Below, in pieces: positions 15,396 to 20,752 of a DNA stretch of 20,752 bases. The translations under genes and the position numbers were made by a program. Under the pieces are notes generated by a model. That model was given only the letters and a program-made list of their open reading frames with translations. It was not told the origin of the DNA and did not search any database. The stretch comes from a virus. The stretch's first letter is position 1. Every line of letters begins with the position of its first letter. The DNA lies in IMG/VR virus record IMGVR_UViG_3300045921_000004, positions 1-20,752 of that record; one strand, 5' to 3'.

Positions 15396-15890
15396 ATGCA
15401 AACGTTTCTCCCATATCCTGATTTCGATGAATCGGCCCGTGCACTGGACACAAAGCGGCTCGTCAAGCAACGGGTAGAGTGTGGGCAAATCCATTCCTCA
15501 CTTGTTACCCCAGGTTATGGGTGGCAGAATCACCCAGCCGTGCGCATGTGGCACAACCACGAGTACCAATTAGTGCAGTATGCTCTTGCTATCTGCCGTG
15601 AGTGTGATAGACGTGGGATATTCGACCATGTCAATGCACACGGCAAGTTCTACGCACTAGCCAAAGAGTACCTGATTAAGCCTGAGGATGAGATCGGTTT
15701 CGATCTGTCTTTGCCGTGGTGGTTCGGAGATTCCAGATTCCACGAATCTCACAAGTCAAACCTGCTACGCAAAGACCCGGTATTCTACGGTAAGTACGGC
15801 TGGACCTGTGGTCCTGATCTGCCGTACTGGTGGCCCACTCAACAGGTAAATATGAACTGGTACAAGGTAAGTGGGAGGACAAATGCGTAA
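15396..15890 (+). CDS. MSMEG_6728-type pyrimidine-dimer DNA glycosylase-like protein
   Basis: 164 residues from ATG 15396 (GAGG five bases upstream); the longer frame adds 31 residues without family character. Motifs: N-terminal MQTFLPYPDFDESARALD, LDTKRLVKQRVE at 18-28, GYGWQNHPAVRMW at 40-52, helix with ICRECDRRG at 67-74, and HESHKSNLLRKDP at 116-128. These are the hallmarks of the MSMEG_6728 family, often annotated as pyrimidine-dimer DNA glycosylase / endonuclease V-like. The likely role is base-excision repair of UV photoproducts in phage DNA, as DenV does in T4, although the activity of this subfamily is less well established. The protein looks complete. It overlaps the next gene by 8 bp. 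Confidence 0.75.
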   Translation: MQTFLPYPDFDESARALDTKRLVKQRVECGQIHSSLVTPGYGWQNHPAVRMWHNHEYQLVQYALAICRECDRRGIFDHVNAHGKFYALAKEYLIKPEDEIGFDLSLPWWFGDSRFHESHKSNLLRKDPVFYGKYGWTCGPDLPYWWPTQQVNMNWYKVSGRTNA

Positions 15891-16089
15891 CGCGATCAGG
15901 TGTACGTTCTGTGGGGCGGTTATTGAGTCCAAGCACAGGCACGATTACCAGTTACATACTTGCCAAAAGATGCAGGAAGACTGGGAGCGACGAGAAGGAC
16001 TAGACCGTGCCATCATTGCAGTAGATGGTGGCAAGGATTACAAACGCAGAGTGTTTTCTCATCCGTCTTACTTCGAGGAGGTTGAATAG
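15883..16089 (+). CDS. Small C2HC zinc-finger-like protein
   Basis: 68 residues from ATG 15883 (GGAGG four bases upstream). The start overlaps the stop region of the glycosylase-like gene, so coupling is likely. Residues 8-28 carry CTFCG, then H-R-H, then LHTC: a C-x2-C ... H-x4/5-H ... C arrangement that would bind one zinc, followed by a charged helix (QKMQEDWERREGL). Such small fingers in phages often mediate DNA or protein contacts; target unknown. Its neighbours do not define a pathway. Confidence 0.65.
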   Translation: MRNAIRCTFCGAVIESKHRHDYQLHTCQKMQEDWERREGLDRAIIAVDGGKDYKRRVFSHPSYFEEVE

Positions 16090-16090
16090 A

Positions 16091-16195
16091 ATGGATAATC
16101 ACGAACTTGATGTAGTTAAAGGCATCGCAATTGCTCTACTCTTGGGTGCCTGTTTCTGGGTGCTGGTGCTTGGAGTCATTATTTACTTGTGGTGA
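16091..16195 (+). CDS. 34-residue single-pass membrane micro-protein
   Basis: ATG at 16091, one base after the previous gene's stop, with GGAGG nine bases upstream inside that gene. The product has an acidic N-terminus (MDNHELDVVK) and then one uninterrupted hydrophobic segment (GIAIALLLGACFWVLVLGVI, then IYLW) that fills the rest of the protein: a membrane anchor with almost no C-terminal tail. It could be a small inner-membrane regulator, for example inhibitor-like, or an accessory to lysis. No lysis gene is visible nearby, so I do not call it a holin. Confidence 0.6.
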   Translation: MDNHELDVVKGIAIALLLGACFWVLVLGVIIYLW

Positions 16196-16203
16196 GTACC
16201 ATC

Positions 16204-16311
16204 ATGCAAGTTAAACTCAGTCCGTGGATTACTCATACTTACGGGAAGGAACGCATTAAGTTCCTTATCCAGAAGTTCCTTTGGCTCAAGTGGTGGCGGA
16301 TATGGGATTAA
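16204..16311 (+). CDS. 35-residue basic, Trp-rich micro-protein
   Basis: ATG at 16204, eight bases after the stop of the membrane micro-protein, with GGTGAG eight bases upstream. The product, MQVKLSPWITHTYGKERIKF followed by LIQKFLWLKWWRIWD, is basic and amphipathic with five Trp residues, suggesting membrane-surface binding. It overlaps the next gene by 10 bp. At this length the call rests on the ribosome site, tight packing and the non-random composition. Confidence 0.45.
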   Translation: MQVKLSPWITHTYGKERIKFLIQKFLWLKWWRIWD

Positions 16312-16571
16312 AAAAGAAAGGTCGTCCATCTACAGGTAAATGGACCGCCGAATATAGGCGGGAGTACATGCGCAAGTACAGACAAAAACAGGAGGTTAAA
16401 GACTACCAACGTAAGTACCACTATAGCTACATGCGTAAGCCTCGTGATGACGGGAATGACCATAAACGAGTACTTGAACGAATGTGGTGGGATCAATACA
16501 CCGAAGATTGTGAAATTTGCAAGGACCCGTTAACAAAGTTAACTGATGAGGACAACAGCAATGACCACTAG
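16302..16571 (+). CDS. Basic protein resembling a truncated endonuclease VII / HNH front end
   Basis: 89 residues from ATG 16302; a TTG at 16281 is the alternative start and no good Shine-Dalgarno supports either. It starts KKKGRPS (AT-hook-like), followed by Tyr/Arg/Lys repeats (EYRREYMRKYRQ; YQRKYHYSYMRK), and ends DCEICKDPLTKLTDEDNSND then H and stop. The C-E-I-C-x2-P-L segment resembles the first zinc knuckle of endonuclease VII-type HNH nucleases, but the catalytic DH..H/N part and second CxxC are missing: the frame stops right there and the next gene, which it overlaps by 11 bp, is unrelated. Either a remnant cut when the next block was inserted, or an independent small DNA-binding protein. 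Confidence 0.5.
   Translation: MGLKKKGRPSTGKWTAEYRREYMRKYRQKQEVKDYQRKYHYSYMRKPRDDGNDHKRVLERMWWDQYTEDCEICKDPLTKLTDEDNSNDH
16529..16543. promoter_or_regulatory. GTTAAC-N3-GTTAAC site 5, inside coding sequence
   Basis: GTTAAC AAA GTTAAC, the exact reverse complement of the site at 14410-14424. It lies in the last codons of the preceding small gene and 17 bases upstream of the COOH-NH2 ligase start. Either an operator for the following block or a module junction. Confidence 0.5.
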
Positions 16572-17316
16572 ACCATTGACTTTTGGTATGGACGTTGAGT
16601 TCTTACTGCTTATGAAGCGTAAGAACAGGGCAGTTCCTGCCTGTGGTTTGTTCGGAGGTACCAAGAAGAATCCAATTCAAGTACCATTTGAAGATAACGG
16701 CATCATGATGCAGGAAGATGGTGCGTGTCTTGAACTTAACTGCCCGCCCTGTAATACAGTCGGTGAATGGGCGATGATGGCGCGCCGTCTTGGATCTGCT
16801 GCCAAGAGATTGGCGGATGAAAAAGGACTACGTGTTAGTCGAGCATCTGACGAATTGTTTTCTCACATTCCGTACAAGAAAAAGTATGCACGCATGTTTG
16901 TAGTTGGGTGTGACCCAGACTTTGATGCCTTCCGTGAAGGACAACAACGTAGGGTGTTTGATATAGAGGAGTTCAATAACCTAAGGTTTGCTGGTGGGCA
17001 TATCCACGTAGGCTACGACACTTCTGAACTGGACCCTACATTGTTTGCTCGGGCAATGGCGTACTACCTAATGCACCTGCATAACCAGTTCAATCACAGG
17101 TTCAGATATTATGGGTACCCTGGGATATTTCGTCCTAAGCCATACGGGGTAGAGTACCGCAGCTTGGATAACACATTTTGTTTGCACGACTACACTCTTA
17201 TCGAAGTAGCTGCTGGACTTGATCGTATGCGGCACGATTGGGAGCACAATCGTCAAACGTTTATTAACAACGCCATAAATGTGGAGCGTAGATATGCGCC
17301 TGAAACCTACGTGTGA
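16561..17316 (+). CDS. Phage COOH-NH2 ligase (phiEco32-type, glutamine-synthetase fold)
   Basis: 251 residues from ATG 16561 (GAGG nine bases upstream; a further ATG at 16546 is in frame). Motifs in order: FGMDVEF at 8-14, where the Glu is the expected metal ligand; QEDGACLELNCPP at 51-63; RFAGGHIHVGYD at 142-153, the His-x-His strand; and PYGVEYRSLDNTF at 194-206 with the Arg expected at the nucleotide/acyl-phosphate site. These are the signatures of the phage carboxylate-amine ligase family named after phiEco32 (Pfam COOH-NH2_lig). It should activate a carboxyl group with ATP and join it to an amine, forming an amide or peptide bond; the substrates are unknown. Catalytic residues look intact. 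First gene of the ligase block; its end overlaps the next gene by 23 bp. Confidence 0.85.
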   Translation: MTTRPLTFGMDVEFLLLMKRKNRAVPACGLFGGTKKNPIQVPFEDNGIMMQEDGACLELNCPPCNTVGEWAMMARRLGSAAKRLADEKGLRVSRASDELFSHIPYKKKYARMFVVGCDPDFDAFREGQQRRVFDIEEFNNLRFAGGHIHVGYDTSELDPTLFARAMAYYLMHLHNQFNHRFRYYGYPGIFRPKPYGVEYRSLDNTFCLHDYTLIEVAAGLDRMRHDWEHNRQTFINNAINVERRYAPETYV

Positions 17317-17965
17317 TGTAGAATCTATTGAGGACTTTCGCAAGTACTATCTATCCGGGTATGTAACCTTGAGAGATAGTGACAAAGTTTGTCTTGTCCA
17401 TGAAGTAACTAGTGCCAATGGTGGACAGGTTATTCTACGTGAGGTGGACATTACTACTCCGGGAGGAGGTGGGTACATTCTACTAGATTGGGCTGGAGTT
17501 AGACGTAGTATTGTCTTCGGTAAAGTACCGGGGGGTATGGTAGATCTTGGGGGTAAGGTAGTATACATATGGGAATCCAACAACAGGCAAAGCCACCGAG
17601 GATTCTTCCCTCGTATATGGAGGGTTAATACGATAGGAGGTAGATTAGATCCTGATGTACAGGTAATGATGGAAACCTCTCGGGTAGGCGCTGATGAGAG
17701 ATACGCATGGTGTACTTATCATCGTACCTTTACCCCGATTCAGAACTATAACCCTACTAATGGTAGGGCAATAGCGATATCCACTTTATGGGCATTAGCC
17801 CCACATCCAGAGACTGGAACCCATGTTTTGTACCGACGTAACGATCCGGTAGGCCACTACTTCCCAGAGAAACGACACGTAGTACTTGGTCCTTCCGAAT
17901 ACAAGAAATACGCGATTACACTTTCTTACCTGCTAGGAGTAACATGCAATGAGCGAGCAGCCTAG
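17294..17965 (+). CDS. Unknown protein inside the amidoligase block
   Basis: 223 residues from ATG 17294, with GGAG seven bases upstream; the start lies inside the ligase gene, so the two are coupled. I do not recognise a family. It is mainly beta with many Gly, Val, Arg and Trp: VILREVDITTPGGGGYILLD around 51-70, a VYIWESNNRQSHRGFFPRIW segment around 92-111, and a C-terminal helix. Three cysteines (about 7, 33 and 140) do not form a clear metal site. Being sandwiched by two amidoligases with overlaps on both sides, it is probably part of the same system, for example a carrier, substrate-binding partner or target, but this is context only. Confidence 0.65.
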   Translation: MRLKPTCDVESIEDFRKYYLSGYVTLRDSDKVCLVHEVTSANGGQVILREVDITTPGGGGYILLDWAGVRRSIVFGKVPGGMVDLGGKVVYIWESNNRQSHRGFFPRIWRVNTIGGRLDPDVQVMMETSRVGADERYAWCTYHRTFTPIQNYNPTNGRAIAISTLWALAPHPETGTHVLYRRNDPVGHYFPEKRHVVLGPSEYKKYAITLSYLLGVTCNERAA

Positions 17966-19013
17966 TCTGTTAAAGAATGACCCACATCTGCGTGGGTGGT
18001 ACCCTGTAATGCCTCAATATAAGTTTGAAGCTTTTGGGGTATTGCCTAGTAGTCCCGGTGCTTTACTTGGGATAGAACTAGAGTACGAGGGTACAAAATC
18101 CTCTCCAAGATATCTACGTGAGAGTTACCCAAAAATCTTTGAATGGTGGGTAATAGGATCAGACGGTAGTCTACGTGGTGAGGACGCATGTGAAATTAGA
18201 TCATCCGTCCCTATGAGTGTAGCCCATGTGGAATACTGTTTACCCCAGTTACTTGAGCTATCCAGCAAGTGGCAAGTGAATAAGCGTACTGGACTGCATG
18301 TTCATCTTGATGTCGGGCATATGACTCAAGATAACTTAGTTAAATTGCTGTGTTTGTACGGACTGCTAGAACCTGCTGTCTTTACAGCAGCGGGGGATGA
18401 GCGAAGTGCTAATCCATTTTCTGTTCCGTGGTATAAAGACGCCTATGCTAGTAAATTGGTAGCTACTATTTGTGGTGGGGGAGATGCAGTTTGGAATTCC
18501 ATAAACTTGGGTGGGAAGTACTCAGCACTTAACTTCCGCCCCATCTTGGAATATGGTACGGTTGAGTTTCGGCATATGAAGAATACTCATAACGTATCCC
18601 ACATCTTTGGGTGGATCAGCATGATTCTCCATATGCGTAACGCCGCTATGTCCAAAGAGTTTGGGGAAGTCTTTGCTAATACTCTTGAGACTAGAAATTA
18701 CCGCAGGTTACTAGCCTGGGTATACGGGGGCGACGGTAATATCTGGGGTAGACTCCTCTACCCAGATCTAGAGGAGGAGATAGATATTCTAACTTGGGAG
18801 TTAGCACGTGAATACTATTATGCTGTACTCCCCAACACATTCCTTAAGCTAGTTAACAAGAAAAGGAGAGCACGTAAACCTAAACCTAACATATTTGGTA
18901 TAGATGTAGAGGAGGTGCAACGAGCATTGGACAATAGAGAAGCTGATTTGAGGCAAGCTCAGTTTGAGCCTATGCCGCCTGAATTTGATGATGTTGCTAA
19001 CGGAGGTAACTAA
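17949..19013 (+). CDS. Second amidoligase (Amidoligase_2-like, glutamine-synthetase fold)
   Basis: 354 residues. Motifs: GIELEYEG at 41-48 (two Glu metal ligands), SDGSLRG with E82-I-R at 71-84, GLHVHLDV at 115-122, and NFRP at 195-198 leading to GTVEFRHMKNT at 203-213 (Arg for phosphate binding). This is the full motif series of the Amidoligase_2 family, which joins a carboxylate and an amine using ATP. The C-terminal 140 residues are helical and basic (KKRRARKPKP), ending in an acidic tail. It differs clearly from the first ligase, so the block holds two distinct ligases rather than a recent duplication. It overlaps the preceding gene by 17 bp and ends three bases before the amidotransferase start. 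Confidence 0.88.
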   Translation: MSEQPSLLKNDPHLRGWYPVMPQYKFEAFGVLPSSPGALLGIELEYEGTKSSPRYLRESYPKIFEWWVIGSDGSLRGEDACEIRSSVPMSVAHVEYCLPQLLELSSKWQVNKRTGLHVHLDVGHMTQDNLVKLLCLYGLLEPAVFTAAGDERSANPFSVPWYKDAYASKLVATICGGGDAVWNSINLGGKYSALNFRPILEYGTVEFRHMKNTHNVSHIFGWISMILHMRNAAMSKEFGEVFANTLETRNYRRLLAWVYGGDGNIWGRLLYPDLEEEIDILTWELAREYYYAVLPNTFLKLVNKKRRARKPKPNIFGIDVEEVQRALDNREADLRQAQFEPMPPEFDDVANGGN

Positions 19014-19016
19014 TAG

Positions 19017-20456
19017 ATGTGTGGTATTATTGGGTTCGCACAACAGTCAATCCCAGCATCTGGTGGGTGGCGTGACAAGGACCAGCAACTGAAGATGTTT
19101 GTAGAGCAGATGCTTTACATGGATGCATTGAGGGGGCCGCATGCTACCGGAGTTATGCGGGTAGATCACAAGCAAAAGAATGAGAATGCCTTTATATACA
19201 AGAGGGCACTGCATGCTTATGACTTCTTGCTTCAGCCAGCTATGGACTGGCTAACTAAGAACTTGACAGACGCTTCTTTGTTTGTTGGCCACAACAGATT
19301 CGCTACTCAAGGAGGAGTCAGGGCTGATAAGAACGCTCACCCATTTAATTCTGGTAATGTGTCTTTAGTACACAACGGGCACATTAATAATGGGTTTAGT
19401 TTGACTACGGATAATACAGTCTTTGAAGTTGACTCAGCTTATATTGCCCATGCTCTAAGTCAAGTTGAACCAACTGAGGCTACGTCTGTCCTTGCAAAAC
19501 TTAACGGAGCGTATGCTTTGGTATGGCATGACTCTCGTGATAACACAGTTAACATTGCCCGTAATAAGGACCGGCCACTTTACTGGATCAACCTTGGCAA
19601 TAACGAGCACAAGATGTGGCAAGGCATTGTCTTTGCGTCGGAGATGGAGATGCTTGCTACTGTATGCTGGCGAACAGGACTGGCAGTACACGGAGACTTC
19701 ATGTACCCACGACAACATGTCTTGTATAAATTTAAGTTAGATGAGGTACCTAAATACACCTCCACTGAATACACCCCCGTGCAGGAGGTCGGGGCTTCCC
19801 GCCCTTTTCAGCAAACCCATATCGTTGGCTATGGGGGGACGACTAACACAAACTCGGGGTCCCAATTATCCGGCAAAGAAAGAAAATGGAAGCAACGACT
19901 TGAGCACGCAACCAGTCTCATATTCGACCGCCCAGTGGAGTTCATTCCTACCAAGTGGGTGGCTTACAAAAATCAAAGAGGTCTTGGGGCTGCATACGGA
20001 ACCACCCCCTCCGAGAAAGAATACGATATCGAAATAGCAGCGGTTACTAAGAATCAATTTAACTTGATTAAAGACTGTAGCTACCGGCTCTGGGTACGTC
20101 CCAAGAATATAGTTACAGGTCACCACGGTAAGCGCGCTATTAGGGCAGAGTTCTGTCAAGACATCAAGCGATGGGAGGAGGCTAGACTTAAAAATCAAGA
20201 GCAAGAACAGAAACAAAAGGACCAAGAGATTCCCCCATCAAGGGTGTTCGTATGTGGTCCGGGAGGTAGGTATATCCCGGAGTCTGAGTTCACTAAGTTA
20301 ACAAGTAAAGGCTGTTCTAATTGTGGTTCTAACATAAGTTCGGATGACGCATCTCAGATTGTTTGGGCGGGAGATACAAAAGATTCCCCGATATGCCCAT
20401 CTTGCGCAGAAGATTTATTCCCATCACGTTATTCAATTAGGAGCATGTTGCAATAA
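19017..20456 (+). CDS. Class II glutamine amidotransferase with C-terminal zinc ribbon
   Basis: 479 residues. The N-terminal Ntn-hydrolase domain (1 to about 235) is complete: Cys2 nucleophile in MCGIIGF, RGPHATGVM at 39-47, GHNRFATQGG at 91-100, NAHPF at 106-110, LVHNGHI at 118-123 and FEVDSAYIAH at 136-145. These match the glutaminase half of GlmS, PurF and AsnB. It should release ammonia from glutamine, or transfer it, but no synthetase or isomerase domain follows. Instead come a linker, an unrecognised alpha/beta segment (about 288-390), a Glu/Gln/Lys-rich coil (about 391-410) and a zinc ribbon with C433-x2-C436 and C460-x2-C463. The ammonia acceptor may be supplied by the neighbouring ligases. 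The stop overlaps the next start as TAATG. Confidence 0.9.
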   Translation: MCGIIGFAQQSIPASGGWRDKDQQLKMFVEQMLYMDALRGPHATGVMRVDHKQKNENAFIYKRALHAYDFLLQPAMDWLTKNLTDASLFVGHNRFATQGGVRADKNAHPFNSGNVSLVHNGHINNGFSLTTDNTVFEVDSAYIAHALSQVEPTEATSVLAKLNGAYALVWHDSRDNTVNIARNKDRPLYWINLGNNEHKMWQGIVFASEMEMLATVCWRTGLAVHGDFMYPRQHVLYKFKLDEVPKYTSTEYTPVQEVGASRPFQQTHIVGYGGTTNTNSGSQLSGKERKWKQRLEHATSLIFDRPVEFIPTKWVAYKNQRGLGAAYGTTPSEKEYDIEIAAVTKNQFNLIKDCSYRLWVRPKNIVTGHHGKRAIRAEFCQDIKRWEEARLKNQEQEQKQKDQEIPPSRVFVCGPGGRYIPESEFTKLTSKGCSNCGSNISSDDASQIVWAGDTKDSPICPSCAEDLFPSRYSIRSMLQ

Positions 20457-20752
20457 TGAAAGCACGAGTAGCAGTATATGGTACCCTGAGAGAGGGTGAG
20501 TACAACCATCATATCCTAGTTAAAAGTGGAGCAACTTTACTTGGGTCTACTTTCATTCCAGGATATTTGATGCTCAGTCTAGGAATGTTCCCTGGCATTG
20601 TCCCTTGTAAACGGGATGATTGGGAGGTGTACGTTGAAATTTATGAAGTAGATTCCCCTACTCTTGATAAACTAGATAAACTTGAAGGTGTGGGTAATGA
20701 CTTCTATGATCGGGTAAAGGTAGATACTATCCTGTTTGGTAAAGTATTCTTG
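20456..20752 (+). CDS. Gamma-glutamylcyclotransferase-like protein, truncated by window end
   Basis: The first 99 codons are visible, starting at the ATG in TAATG. YGTLREGEYN at 8-17 is the substrate-binding loop of the GGCT/AIG2-like fold (YGSLRxGxxN in relatives). LDKLEGV at 73-79 carries the acidic residue (E77) in the position of the catalytic Glu of gamma-glutamylcyclotransferases, and the Asp-Phe-Tyr-Asp-Arg after it also fits. Such enzymes split gamma-glutamyl amides to 5-oxoproline and a free amine. In this block it may remove or edit the bonds formed by the two ligases. AGGAG lies 12 bases upstream, so translation is probably coupled to the amidotransferase gene. Confidence 0.82.
   Translation, partial: MKARVAVYGTLREGEYNHHILVKSGATLLGSTFIPGYLMLSLGMFPGIVPCKRDDWEVYVEIYEVDSPTLDKLDKLEGVGNDFYDRVKVDTILFGKVFL

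Noticed and set aside
16091-16195. Holin call for the membrane micro-protein
   Set aside because: No endolysin or spanin nearby and only one membrane segment; function left open.
13210-16543. CRISPR-like array from the repeated GTTAAC pairs
   Set aside because: Spacing is irregular (hundreds of bases to 2 kb), repeats are only 15 bp, and genes lie between.

Overview
The window reads as part of a tailed-phage genome with a podovirus (short-tail) virion plan. No integrase, lysogeny gene, tRNA or host housekeeping gene is visible. The host cannot be named from this sequence; Shine-Dalgarno sites and sigma70-like promoter elements point only to a bacterium.

Left arm (1 to about 12746, minus strand): twelve tightly packed late genes in the classical order. 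They are small terminase, large terminase, portal, an unknown small protein, scaffold, major capsid protein, a probable capsid decoration protein, tail adaptor (T7 gp11-like role), an unknown small protein, tail nozzle (gp12-like role), a glycine-rich gp14-like internal virion protein, and a large helical ejection protein that runs off the left edge. Genes overlap or nearly touch. The one conspicuous break is a 14-bp hairpin with a GAAA loop after the decoration gene. It sits where T7 has its partial terminator and could set the capsid-to-tail ratio.

Centre (12747-13546, no convincing gene): divergent control region of about 800 bp. Beside the small terminase gene is a compact multi-hairpin block (12783-12944) closed by a perfect 9-bp stem, an unclassified structured RNA or DNA element. 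To its right lie a G-quadruplex-capable C-tract, a 14-bp palindrome, several other dyads, a perfect TATAAT box and two oppositely oriented copies of a 15-bp site GTTAAC-N3-GTTAAC.

Right arm (13547 to 20752, plus strand): first a single gene of 226 codons with its own strong intrinsic terminator. A good sigma70-like promoter with GTTAAC-N3-GTTAAC sites on both sides then leads a run of small genes. These include a MSMEG_6728-type pyrimidine-dimer glycosylase-like protein, a zinc-finger-like protein, two micro-proteins of 34 and 35 residues, and what looks like the front end of an endonuclease VII/HNH protein.

The run continues into the most distinctive block: a phage COOH-NH2 ligase (phiEco32 type), an unknown protein, a second glutamine-synthetase-fold amidoligase, a class II glutamine amidotransferase with an added C-terminal zinc ribbon, and a gamma-glutamylcyclotransferase-like protein cut by the right edge. 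Together these could make, and later cleave or recycle, amide or gamma-glutamyl bonds on an unknown small molecule, peptide or cell-wall component. Related phage clusters have been predicted from comparative genomics, but as far as I know their substrate is unknown.
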